Shown here in pieces: positions 41,471 through 49,311 of a stretch of 64,000 nt of DNA. The translations under genes and the position numbers were made by a program. Source of the stretch: Catellatospora tritici (GTDB taxonomy: Bacteria; Actinomycetota; Actinomycetes; Mycobacteriales; Micromonosporaceae). The notes beneath the pieces are model-generated. The model saw nothing but the letters and a program-made list of their open reading frames with translations, ran no database searches and was not told the DNA's origin. The first letter of the stretch is position 1. Each line of letters begins with the position of its first letter. The stretch covers positions 248,001-312,000 of the forward strand of contig NZ_JAHRCY010000008.1 in assembly GCF_019083965.1 (NCBI RefSeq), in the 5' to 3' direction.

Positions 41471-41921
41471 CGCCGCGGACGCCCGCGACTCCGCCGGCGC
41501 GGGCTGCCAGGTGATCGAGCTGGACGACGGGGTCCACACCGCCGTCGCGGCGGCGCAGGCGCTCGGAGTCGAGGTGGGCCAGATCGCCAACTCGCTGATC
41601 TTCGAGGTGGGCGGCGAGCCGCTGCTGGTGCTCACCTCCGGCCGCCACCGAGTCGACACCGCCAAGGTCGCCGCCGATCTGGGCGTGCCCAAGCTGCACC
41701 GGGCCTCCCCCGAGTTCGTCCGCGAGCACACCGGCCAGCCCATCGGCGGCGTCGCCCCGCTGGGCCACCCCAAGCCGGTGCGCACCCTGATCGACACCGC
41801 GCTGGCCGAGTACGACCAGGTCTGGGCCGCGGGCGGGGTGCCCCGCGCGGTCTTCCCGATCACCTACCCGGAGCTGCTGCGGGTGACCTCGGCGACCCCG
41901 GCGCGGGTGGCGGACGTATGA
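41421..41921 (+). CDS. YbaK/EbsC-family aminoacyl-tRNA deacylase
   Basis: 166-aa YbaK/ProX-type protein that hydrolyses mischarged aminoacyl-tRNA. Family features: VGQIANSLIFEVGGEPLLVLTSG near residue 55, ADLGVPKLHRASPEFVREHTG near 90 and the IGGVAPLGHP turn near 110; the conserved Lys region is LGVPK. The start lies within the 3' end of the EamA gene; ATG 41421 has GAGG four bases upstream, ATG 41430 is the alternative. The stop overlaps the GNAT start (ATGA), so the three plus-strand genes form an operon. Confidence 0.9.
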   Translation: MRPMSHPNVTAVQHALDAADARDSAGAGCQVIELDDGVHTAVAAAQALGVEVGQIANSLIFEVGGEPLLVLTSGRHRVDTAKVAADLGVPKLHRASPEFVREHTGQPIGGVAPLGHPKPVRTLIDTALAEYDQVWAAGGVPRAVFPITYPELLRVTSATPARVADV

Positions 41922-42475
41922 GGCTGGTGCCCTGGACGCCGGACGACCTGTCCCGGCGGATGGACGACGTGCTGTCGGTGTTCGGCGAGGCGATGTCGTA
42001 CCAGGCGGACGCCCTCGCGGTGCGGCGCGGCTACATCACCACCCACCTGCGGCGCCCGCAGTTCCGGGCCGTCGCCGGGCTCAGCCTGCAGGGTCACCTG
42101 CTCGGCTTCGCCTACGGCTACCACTCCGCGCCCGGCCAGTGGTGGCACGACGTGGTCAGCACCGTGCTGTCCGACACCCAGCGCACGCAGTGGATGGGCG
42201 ACTGCTTCGAGGTCGTGGAGCTGCACGTACGGCCCAGCGCGCAGGGCCACGGCCTGGGCGAGGCGCAACTGCGGGCGCTGTTGTCGATGACCCGCGCGCG
42301 GACCACACTGCTGTCCACCCCGGAGGCCGACGAGCAGGCCTCCCGGGCCTGGCGCCTCTACCGCCGCACCGGCTTCACCGACGTGTGCCGCCACCTGATG
42401 TTCCCCGGCGACCCGCGCCCCTTCGCCATCCTCGGCAACAACCTGCCCCTCATGCTTCCCGCAGGGCGTGAGTGA
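41918..42475 (+). CDS. GNAT-family N-acetyltransferase
   Basis: 185-aa acetyltransferase with the acetyl-CoA pyrophosphate loop as VRPSAQGHGLGEAQLRALL near residue 105 (R/Q-x-x-G-x-G/A type) and the C-terminal YRRTGFTDVCRHLMFPGD strand. The substrate is not predictable. Coupled to the YbaK gene by a 4-base overlap. The syntenic mycobacterial region also has a GNAT gene (Rv2170), possibly orthologous. Confidence 0.88.
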   Translation: MRLVPWTPDDLSRRMDDVLSVFGEAMSYQADALAVRRGYITTHLRRPQFRAVAGLSLQGHLLGFAYGYHSAPGQWWHDVVSTVLSDTQRTQWMGDCFEVVELHVRPSAQGHGLGEAQLRALLSMTRARTTLLSTPEADEQASRAWRLYRRTGFTDVCRHLMFPGDPRPFAILGNNLPLMLPAGRE

Positions 42476-42484
42476 CCCACCCAG

Positions 42485-42545
42485 GCAGTTTCGGGGAAAC
42501 TGCGGCAATCGGAGCCCGGATTCGTGCAGTTCCCCGAAACTGCAG
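42485..42545. repeat. Dispersed nested palindrome, GCAGTTTC family, copy 2
   Basis: GCAGTTTC-GGG-GAAACTGC (42485-42503), 21-base spacer with AATC and GCCC, then TGCAGTT-CCCCG-AAACTGCA (42525-42544; one T lost from an arm). Same layout as 25489-25549. It lies between the convergent GNAT and CDP-alcohol phosphotransferase-like genes. A separate 16-base direct duplication (GCAGCGGGCGGCAGCT) follows at about 42565-42598. Confidence 0.8.
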
Positions 42546-42597
42546 CCACCTGATCGCGCCTGCGCAGCGGGCGGCAGCTACATGCAGCGGGCGGCAG

Positions 42598-43314
42598 CTA
42601 CATAAGGACCTTTCGGACTATGCCCATGAGCTGGCCGAGGCCGAGGACGGCGAGGGTCAGCCAGAGCACCATCATCATGGTGACCACGCCCGCGGCCAGG
42701 TCGGCGCCGACCTGGGTGGTGGCCGCCGCGGCCAGCAGCAGCGAGAGCAGGGTGAGCCAGATGCGGGTGCCGTGGTCGCCGATCGTCGCCGACCCGGCAG
42801 CGCGCATACCGACCGCCCCGGCCCGCGCGCGGACGTACTCGTGCAGCCACACCAGCGCCACGCACAGCAGCACCACGGTCGGCTGCGCGCCGAGCACGGC
42901 CAGCGCCGCCAGCCAGCACATCTCGCTCATCCGGTCGAGCATCGCCCGGTAGAAGCCGCCCAGCCGGGTCGAGCGGTGCAGCAGCACCGCCAGCGTCTGC
43001 CCGACCGTGTCGGCGGCGACGCCCAGGAGCAGCACCAGCGCCGCCAGCGCGGGCCAGGCGCCACCACGGGCCGCCAGCAGTGGCACCAGCACCGCGCATC
43101 CCGCGGCGATCACCATCGGGTATGACGGCCGCAGCCCGAACCGCGCCAGCACCCCGCCGACCGTGAACGCGATCCGCAGCCACCGGCGCAGCAGCGGCCC
43201 GGCGTGGCGCGGGTCGAACCCGTCGTGCGTGCTCGACCAGCCCGCGACGTAGGCGTCCCAGCTCATCGGCGCCGCTGCGGCCTGCGGCGGCGCCGGTGTC
43301 GTCGGTGTCGTCAT
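42598..43314 (-). CDS. CDP-alcohol phosphatidyltransferase-like membrane protein with degenerate active site
   Basis: 238-aa protein with about six membrane segments. The N-terminal lead (DPRHAGPLLRRWLRIAFTVG) and the position of a charged cytoplasmic loop fit the CDP-alcohol phosphatidyltransferase fold. The signature D-x2-D-G-x2-A-R-x8-G-x3-D-x3-D is not intact: here it reads ADTVGQTLAVLLHRSTRLGG and then MLDRMSE, so the second Asp, the DG and AR pairs are lost or replaced and the last Asp is Glu. It may be an inactive relative or a specialised enzyme. It is downstream of metF on the same strand. ATG 43314 preferred over GTG 43323. Confidence 0.7.
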   Translation of the reverse strand: MTTPTTPAPPQAAAAPMSWDAYVAGWSSTHDGFDPRHAGPLLRRWLRIAFTVGGVLARFGLRPSYPMVIAAGCAVLVPLLAARGGAWPALAALVLLLGVAADTVGQTLAVLLHRSTRLGGFYRAMLDRMSEMCWLAALAVLGAQPTVVLLCVALVWLHEYVRARAGAVGMRAAGSATIGDHGTRIWLTLLSLLLAAAATTQVGADLAAGVVTMMMVLWLTLAVLGLGQLMGIVRKVLM

Positions 43315-43354
43315 ACCCCCCACTCCCGGCCAGGATCGGCCGGCTCGGGCGGGG

Positions 43355-44275
43355 CTACACCGCGGCGCCCACCCGAAGCCGCTGCCACACCTCGCGCGTG
43401 GCAGTCGACCGGTTCAACGTGATGAAGTGCAGGCCGGGTGCGCCCTCGGCCAGAAGCTTCGTGCTCAGCTCGGTCGCGACCTCCACCCCGATCGCCCGCA
43501 CCGCCTGCGGGTCGTCGGCGACGGCGCGCAGCCGCTCCGCGAGGTCGGCCGGGAACGCCGCCCCGGACAGCTGCGCCATCCGCTCGATCTGGCTGACGTT
43601 GGTCACCGGCATCACGCCGGGGATGATCGGCACGTCGCAGCCGGCGGCGTGCACCGCGTCGCGCAGTCGTGCCCAGTCCTCCCAGTTGAAGAAGAACTGG
43701 GTGATCGCGTAGTCGGCCCCGGCCCGGCACTTGCGCACGAAGTAGCGCACGTCGGAGTCGAAGTCGGGCGAGCGCGGGTGCTTCTCCGGGAACGCCGCCA
43801 CACCCACGCAGTAGTCGCCGCTCTCCTTGAGCAGCCGCACCAGGTCGTCGGCGTGGTGCAGGCCCTGCGGGTGCGCCACCCAATCGGCCTGCGGGTCGCT
43901 GCCCGGCGGGTCGCCCCGCAGCGCCAACATGTTGCGCACGCCCGCGTCGGAGTAGTGCCCGATCACGTGCCGCAGCTCCGCGATCGAGTGGTTGACGGCG
44001 GTCAGGTGCCCCAGCGGCAGCAGCGTCGTCTCCGTCGCGACCCGTTCGGTGAGCTGCACGGTGGTGTCCCGGGTGCTGCCGCCCGCGCCGTACGTGATGG
44101 AGACGAACGAGGGCTGCAGCGACTCCAGCTCACGGATGGCCTGCCAGAGCAGCCGCTCGCCGTCGGGCGTCTTGGGCGGGAAGAACTCGAACGAGAACGT
44201 GGGCTCCCCCGACGACAGCAGGTCGCGGACCGTCGGCCGGGGCCCGGGCATGGTGGAGGGAGCACGCAGTGTCAC
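43355..44275 (-). CDS. metF: 5,10-methylenetetrahydrofolate reductase
   Basis: 306-aa FAD-dependent TIM-barrel enzyme reducing 5,10-methylene-THF to 5-methyl-THF for methionine synthesis. Visible motifs: FSFEFFPPKTPDGERLL near residue 30, SITYGAGGSTRDTT near 60, MLALRGDPPG near 118, FPEKHPRSPD near 160 and ITQFFFNWEDW near 190. GTG 44275 gives the usual start VTLRAPST before TVRDLL; ATG 44251 is an alternative. It lies between a small Cys-containing gene and the CDP-alcohol-like gene. A MetF-type gene is also at this position relative to idsA2 and pknL in M. tuberculosis (Rv2172c). Confidence 0.95.
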   Translation of the reverse strand: MTLRAPSTMPGPRPTVRDLLSSGEPTFSFEFFPPKTPDGERLLWQAIRELESLQPSFVSITYGAGGSTRDTTVQLTERVATETTLLPLGHLTAVNHSIAELRHVIGHYSDAGVRNMLALRGDPPGSDPQADWVAHPQGLHHADDLVRLLKESGDYCVGVAAFPEKHPRSPDFDSDVRYFVRKCRAGADYAITQFFFNWEDWARLRDAVHAAGCDVPIIPGVMPVTNVSQIERMAQLSGAAFPADLAERLRAVADDPQAVRAIGVEVATELSTKLLAEGAPGLHFITLNRSTATREVWQRLRVGAAV

Positions 44276-44355
44276 CCTGCCGACTCTATCGGCCATGAGG
44301 CCCGACGGGCCGATCCGTCTCAGGGTGTGGCGGGCATACCCCCTGGTGATCATGC

Positions 44356-44649
44356 TCACCAGCCGCCGCCCGGCGGCTCGTCGGCCGCCAGGAACCAGTC
44401 GGTGAACGCGGCCGCGCCCCGGCCCGCCACCGGGTGGCGGCAGGCCGCCAGCAGGCCACGCTCGGCGTAACGCCGGGCCGGGCAGGGCCAGACCAGCTCG
44501 CACACCCGGCACCGGGCCAGCGGCCAGGACCCCGCCGCGGTCACGTGGTCGTGCAGCAGGCGCGCGGCCAGGCGCCACATCAGCGGCTGGGCGACCTGCT
44601 CGGGTGGATCGAGCGGCGGGTTCTCCCAGTCGATCTGGGGCAGCTCCAT
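44356..44649 (-). CDS. Small Cys-containing protein upstream of metF
   Basis: 97-aa product, unrecognised. It has a Trp/Pro-rich start (ELPQIDWENPPLDPPEQ), a helical middle and a Cys cluster CRVCELVWPC ... LLAAC, which could bind metal. The start is clear: GGAGG lies five bases before ATG 44649. It ends 80 bases before metF and is probably co-transcribed with it. Function unknown. Confidence 0.7.
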   Translation of the reverse strand: MELPQIDWENPPLDPPEQVAQPLMWRLAARLLHDHVTAAGSWPLARCRVCELVWPCPARRYAERGLLAACRHPVAGRGAAAFTDWFLAADEPPGGGW

Positions 44650-45020
44650 CGGACCTCCAGGAAGGGGAAGCCGGGGCGGCACGGGCCATTTGGGAGATGA
44701 CGCGCCGCCCCGGCGCCTGCGCCAGGCCATGGGAGTGGTCGACCGTCGCAGGCGTCTCCAGCAAAGCGCATCAAACGCGCCTTGGGAGGGGCCAGCTGTA
44801 TGTGGGCCAGCGCCGTTTCAGTCCTTACCTCACCAGCCCAAAAGCCATAACCAAGACATATAGGCACGGCCTCCGGGTCACTGCCGGGTGAAGATCCGTT
44901 TCGTGGACGCCTGGTGTCGCTATAGCAGCACCCAGCGTCCACGAAAACGGATCAACCTCGCCGCCGGGCACTGCGGCAAATCGGTGGTGCGGGGCGAGGG
45001 CAGCGGCCATCCTGGGCGCG
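44650..45020. other. Intergenic region between divergent genes
   Basis: 371 bases between the small Cys protein and the HEAT-like gene. Base composition is lower in GC at 44810-44880 than the surroundings. It contains the long palindrome 44893-44953. No convincing gene is seen in either strand. Confidence 0.6.
44893..44953. repeat. 61-nt near-perfect palindrome
   Basis: Arms GATCCGTTTCGTGGACGC (44893-44910) and its complement with one extra base (44935-44953) enclose a 24-base centre that is itself a near-palindrome (CTGG ... GCTATAGC ... CCAG). The whole could fold into one long hairpin. It lies 67 bases before the HEAT-like gene. No U-run, so more like a mobile palindrome or binding site than a terminator. 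Confidence 0.7.
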
Positions 45021-46292
45021 ATGAGCGAAGCCGACGAAGAATCCACAGCCGACTGGCGCTACGCCCATACCGACACCCTCGACGGCGCCCTGCAGCGCGG
45101 CCGCGGCGAGGGCGTACTGATGGCCATGCGCGATCCCGCCGCCGCCCCCGCCGCCGTCTACGCCTGCATCCGCCGAGACCACCGCTGGTACTGGGCCTTC
45201 GACGACCGCCCCGACTACCTGGCCCGCCTCGTCCGGGACCTGGACCTCGACCCGGCCCCCATCGGCGACCAGTTGCGCCACGCCCCCGACGACCTGCGCC
45301 AGGACCGGGACAACTTCTTCGAACTGGCCACGGAGGTGCTCGCCGCCCTGGGTCGCGGCGGCGACCGGCGCTCCGTCGCCATCCTGCGCGCCTACCTCAC
45401 CGACGGCCCGCACTGGCTCGACGTGTTGCGCGCCGTCGACGAGTGGCCGGTCGAGCTCTGGGCGGACCTCGACCAGTTGTGCCTGTCCCGCCTCTCCGAG
45501 GCGGAGGAGTACGAGCTGAGCTGGGCCTGCCCGCGGATGACGGCCCACTGGGCGCCCCAGCACCCGCGCCTGGCGGCGGCCGCGCGGCGCCTGGCCGAGC
45601 GGGTGCCCGCGCGGCCGGCCGCCCTGCCGACCGGACACAGCACGGACGAGTTGATCATGATGGCGACCGATCCGCAGGTGACGCGGGTCGACCAGCGACG
45701 GGCACTGCGAGCCCTGCTCCGGGCCGGCGTGCCGGATCCGGACCTGATCGACTTGATCGAGGGCGGCCTGCATCCGTCCCTGCTCGGCACAGCCCTTCGG
45801 GACCCGGGGGCGGCGGTGGTCGAACGGGCCCGGACCTGGACCATCGACCGGGGTGCCGAGCTGTTCTGGCATGGCAGCCTCTTGCTGGCGGGGCACAGCA
45901 CCGCCGTCGACCTGCCACGGCTGCTGGACGCTTGGCAATGGCGGTGGGACTCGGACGACTGGTGCGGCTTCGACCGGCTCGCCGACGGGTTCACGCGACT
46001 CGGCCCGGCCGCCGCGGCGGCCCTGCCCGCCCTGATGCGGACCTGGCGGTGGACACCTCATTCGATCGAGCGGGCGGCGATGCTGCGCGCCATGCTGTCG
46101 GTCGACCCCGTCGGCGCCGAGCGCGTCCTCACTCCCGCCCTGCTGGACTGCGAGCCGGACGTTCGCGAGCTGGCCGCATCCCGCGTCGCGCCCCGGCCGC
46201 GCGCTGTCACGCTGCTCGCCCGGCTGCGCGACGATCCGCTGGAGACCGCCGAGGTGCGGGCCGCCGCTGCCGGTCGGACGACCCCGGCCTGA
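45021..46292 (+). CDS. HEAT-like repeat protein
   Basis: 423-aa soluble, helix-rich protein. Repeating paired-helix units with conserved Leu/Asp/Arg spacing (PDLIDLIEGGLHPSLLGTAL, GAAVVERARTWTID, ERVLTPALLDCEPDVRELAA) suggest HEAT/ARM repeats, a protein-interaction scaffold. No catalytic motif, signal peptide or membrane segment. The start ATG lacks a Shine-Dalgarno. Not recognised as a named family; acts probably in the cytoplasm. Confidence 0.7.
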   Translation: MSEADEESTADWRYAHTDTLDGALQRGRGEGVLMAMRDPAAAPAAVYACIRRDHRWYWAFDDRPDYLARLVRDLDLDPAPIGDQLRHAPDDLRQDRDNFFELATEVLAALGRGGDRRSVAILRAYLTDGPHWLDVLRAVDEWPVELWADLDQLCLSRLSEAEEYELSWACPRMTAHWAPQHPRLAAAARRLAERVPARPAALPTGHSTDELIMMATDPQVTRVDQRRALRALLRAGVPDPDLIDLIEGGLHPSLLGTALRDPGAAVVERARTWTIDRGAELFWHGSLLLAGHSTAVDLPRLLDAWQWRWDSDDWCGFDRLADGFTRLGPAAAAALPALMRTWRWTPHSIERAAMLRAMLSVDPVGAERVLTPALLDCEPDVRELAASRVAPRPRAVTLLARLRDDPLETAEVRAAAAGRTTPA

Positions 46293-46487
46293 ACATCGCC
46301 GTCTCCGGAGCCGGATCCGCTGCCCGGCCTCGTTCTCGACCGCACATGGCGATCACGGCCGCCGTGCCGGCGCGGCCCGGCGGCGGGCGCCCGGGATTGT
46401 CGTACCTGGACGGTAGGAAAGTGGGCGGCGCACGGGGTCAGCGCCAGGGGGTCGGCCTGCAGGAACACCACGGGGTGGGAGGCCGCC

Positions 46488-47714
46488 ATGTCACCGTCCT
46501 CGCTGGGTCGGCTGATCGCGCAGCAGCGTCGGCTGCGCGGCTACAGCCAGGCCCGGCTCGCCGAACTGCTGTGCGCCGTCGCGGGCAGTCCGACCGTGAC
46601 CCGGCACGAGGTGAGCCGCTGGGAACGCGGCGAGCGCCTGCCCGGCGCGCAGTGGCTGGGCTGGCTCGCCCACGTGCTCGACCTGTCCCCGGCCCGGCTG
46701 GGCCTGGCCGCGGCGCCGGACCTGCGTCGGCTGTCGACCGCCGAGGTCAGAGACCTGTGCCTGCTCGCCGGGCGGTGGCTGCGGCACGATCCAGTGCCCG
46801 ATCGGCGGTCGGCGGAGCCTGATCCCGGCCTCGGCGAGCTGCGGCGGATGGACGACCTGGTCGGTGGGGCGGATCTGGCGCCCGTGGTGGCACGGCGACG
46901 GCGGCAGGCGGTGGCCGCGCTGCGCCCGGCGCGGGGCCCTGACCGGCGCTCGCTGCTGCTGCCCGCCGCGGAGTCGGCGCAGCTGGCGGGCTGGACAGCC
47001 GCGGACGCGGGGCAACCGCGCGCCGCGCTGGCGGCGTACCGGGAGGGGCTGGTGCTGGCGATGGAGGCCGGCGACCGGCAGCTAGGAGCACATCTGCTGG
47101 GCAGCGCCAGTCATCTGCTGGGCGAGCGGGAGCCGGGTCCGGCCTGGCAGCTGGCCCGCATCGCCGCCGCGGGCGTACGGCGACACGGCAGTCCCGGGCT
47201 GCGGGCACTGCTGGCGCAGCGGGCGGCGTACGCGGCGGCGCGCTCCGGCGACCGCAGCGCCGCGCACGGCTGCCTGCTCGTGGCGCAGCGCCTGGGCGAG
47301 CGGCTCGTCCCGGAGCGCGAACCGCCCTGGCTCTACTGGCTGGACCAGCGTGAACTGGCGGCGATGACCGGCCGGTGCCTGGTCGTGCTGGACCGGCCGC
47401 TGCGCGCGGTGGCCCTGCTGGGCCGCCCGGAGCTGCGCGGCACGCGCCAGCCGCGCTCGCTGGCGGTGTACTCGGGCTGGCTGGCGCGGGCCCTGCTCGG
47501 GGTGGGCGAGCTGGAGGAGGCGTGCGCGGTCGGGGCGGGCGGAGTCATCGCCTCGGTCCGCTCGGGTTCGGTCCGCGCCGCCGAGCAGACCCGGGAACTG
47601 GCCGCCCGGCTGGCCTCGCGCCAGGACGTGCGGGCGGCACGTGAGCTGAGTGACCTGATCAGATACGTCACGTCCTACCTCCCGGGCGCGCAGGGCCTGC
47701 GACGACTCGTCTAA
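46488..47714 (+). CDS. XRE-family helix-turn-helix protein with TPR-like C-terminus
   Basis: 408-aa regulator. Residues about 5-65 (LGRLIAQQRRLRGYSQARLA ... TRHEVSRWERGERLPG) are a clear XRE/Cro HTH; the rest is a chain of Ala/Leu-rich helical hairpins (AGWTAADAGQPRAALAAYRE, LLAQRAAYAAARSGDRSAAH) like TPRs. Such proteins are abundant in actinomycetes as stand-alone regulators, some sensing peptides. GGGAGG lies before ATG 46488. Its target is unknown; the next gene begins only four bases after it, so it may be co-transcribed with the polyprenyl synthase. Confidence 0.85.
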   Translation: MSPSSLGRLIAQQRRLRGYSQARLAELLCAVAGSPTVTRHEVSRWERGERLPGAQWLGWLAHVLDLSPARLGLAAAPDLRRLSTAEVRDLCLLAGRWLRHDPVPDRRSAEPDPGLGELRRMDDLVGGADLAPVVARRRRQAVAALRPARGPDRRSLLLPAAESAQLAGWTAADAGQPRAALAAYREGLVLAMEAGDRQLGAHLLGSASHLLGEREPGPAWQLARIAAAGVRRHGSPGLRALLAQRAAYAAARSGDRSAAHGCLLVAQRLGERLVPEREPPWLYWLDQRELAAMTGRCLVVLDRPLRAVALLGRPELRGTRQPRSLAVYSGWLARALLGVGELEEACAVGAGGVIASVRSGSVRAAEQTRELAARLASRQDVRAARELSDLIRYVTSYLPGAQGLRRLV

Positions 47715-47718
47715 GTTC

Positions 47719-48795
47719 ATGTTCATGACCATGCACCCGGTGGATCGCGCCGCCCTGCGCCCGCGGGTGGAGAAGGCGCTCGCGGTGTTCCTGGCGGAAC
47801 GCCGTACGCACATGGCCGCCATCGACGACGGCCTGCTCCCCCTCGCCGACGCCGTCGAGTCGTTCATCCTCGGCGGCGGCAAGCGACTGCGGCCCGCGTT
47901 CGCGTACTGGGGCTATCGGGGCGCGGGCGGCGACGACCGCGACGACGTGGTCACCGCGCTCGCGTCACTGGAGCTGGTGCAGGCCAGCGCGCTGATGCAC
48001 GACGACCTGATGGACGCCTCCGACACCCGCCGGGGTGAGCCGTCGGTGCACCGCCGCTTCGAGGCGCTGCACCAGCAGCAGCGCTGGCAGGGCGAGCCGG
48101 GCGGCTTCGGCGCGGCGGCGGCGCTGCTGCTCGGGGACCTGTGCCTGGTCTGGTCGGACGAGCTGCTGCACGGCAGCGGCCTGGACCCGGCCGTGGTCGC
48201 GCACGCCCGCCCGGTCTACGACCTGATGCGCACCGAGGTCATGGTCGGCCAGTACCTGGATGTGCTGACCCAGGCCAGCGCCGACACGTCGGTGCGCCGG
48301 GCCAGCCAGGTGGCCCGGTTCAAGTCGGCCAAGTACACCGTCGAGCATCCGCTGCTGTTCGGGGCGGCGCTGGCCGGGGCCCCGGCGGAGCTGAGCGCGG
48401 CGTACTCGGCGTTCGGGCTGCCGCTGGGCGAGGCGTTCCAGCTGCGCGACGACGTGCTGGGCGTGTTCGGCGACCCGGCCGCGACCGGCAAGCCCGCCGG
48501 GGACGACCTGCGCGAGGGCAAGCGGACGTACCTGGTCGCGATGGCGTTCGAGGGCGCCGGGCCGGACGACCGGGCGGCGCTGGCGGCCGGGCTGGGGCGG
48601 CCGGACCTCGACGAGGCGGGCGTGGCCCGGCTGCGGCGGATCATCACCGACACGGGGGCGCTGGCGCAGACGGAGGCGTACATCGCACAGCTGTCCAGCG
48701 CGGCGCTGGCGGCGCTGGACGCGGCCCCGGTCGAGCCGGAGGCGGCCGCGGTGCTGCGGGAACTGGCCGCCGCCGCGGTCCACCGCGCCACCTGA
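47719..48795 (+). CDS. Polyprenyl (geranylgeranyl-type) diphosphate synthase
   Basis: 358-aa all-trans isoprenyl diphosphate synthase. First Asp-rich motif DDLMD in ALMHDDLMDASDTRRGEPS near residue 96; second DDVLG in FQLRDDVLGVFGDP near 245; GGGKRLRPAF near 53. Product chain length is not certain; with the lycopene cyclase pair 2 kb away a C20 product for carotenoids is possible, and the syntenic mycobacterial gene is idsA2. Three ATGs occur in the first five codons; the first is used. Confidence 0.92.
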   Translation: MFMTMHPVDRAALRPRVEKALAVFLAERRTHMAAIDDGLLPLADAVESFILGGGKRLRPAFAYWGYRGAGGDDRDDVVTALASLELVQASALMHDDLMDASDTRRGEPSVHRRFEALHQQQRWQGEPGGFGAAAALLLGDLCLVWSDELLHGSGLDPAVVAHARPVYDLMRTEVMVGQYLDVLTQASADTSVRRASQVARFKSAKYTVEHPLLFGAALAGAPAELSAAYSAFGLPLGEAFQLRDDVLGVFGDPAATGKPAGDDLREGKRTYLVAMAFEGAGPDDRAALAAGLGRPDLDEAGVARLRRIITDTGALAQTEAYIAQLSSAALAALDAAPVEPEAAAVLRELAAAAVHRAT

Positions 48796-48816
48796 GCGCG
48801 GTCGGGCCAGGCCGCG

Positions 48817-49254
48817 TCACCTCAGGATCTGGCGGAAGCTCTCGTAGTGGTCGCCGGTGTAGTACAGGTCGCCGTCGCGCCCCGCGATGACGCGCCGCGC
48901 GCCCCGGTCCGGTGACCCGGGCGTCGGCACCGTGAACTCTCGGTAGTACCCGTTCGGCCGGGCGGGCAGCAGCCCCTCCTGGTTGGCGAAGACGGTGCCG
49001 TCCTTGCGGTACGGGTACGGCCCGCCCTTGTCGATCAGCGCGACCGTCGCCGCCGCCTCCTTCGGCAGCTCACCCAGCGACACCGTGCCCAACCCGGACA
49101 CCGGCGTCGCCTTGCCGCTGGCGGGCACGGCCGACGGCGGCTCCGGCGACAGGGCGGTACGCGCGCAGTAGCCCACCACCGCCATCAGTGCCACCAGGAG
49201 CACCGCCGCGACGGCGGCGAGCGTCAGCGTGCGCCGCGATACCTGCCTGTCCAC
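48817..49254 (-). CDS. Secreted guanyl-specific ribonuclease (RNase Sa/T1 family)
   Basis: 145-aa protein with an N-terminal hydrophobic signal or anchor (LTLAAVAAVLLVALMAVVGY) and a C-terminal microbial ribonuclease domain: PYPYRKDGTVFANQEGLLP, then catalytic Glu in YYREFTVPTPG, Arg in RGARRVIAG and His in YYTGDHYESF. All catalytic residues are present. No immunity (barstar-like) gene is adjacent. GTG 49254 gives a normal signal peptide; ATG 49305 adds 17 residues. Convergent with the polyprenyl synthase gene (21-base gap). Confidence 0.88.
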   Translation of the reverse strand: MDRQVSRRTLTLAAVAAVLLVALMAVVGYCARTALSPEPPSAVPASGKATPVSGLGTVSLGELPKEAAATVALIDKGGPYPYRKDGTVFANQEGLLPARPNGYYREFTVPTPGSPDRGARRVIAGRDGDLYYTGDHYESFRQILR

Positions 49255-49311
49255 ACCAGGCAGTGTGCGGGCTGCGCACCTGGCGATCAAGGACCGTGCG
49301 ATCATCGACCG

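Noticed and set aside
44580..44942. Minus-strand frame of 120 codons spanning the palindrome before the HEAT-like gene
   Set aside because: It overlaps the better supported 97-aa gene in another frame and has no Shine-Dalgarno or motif.
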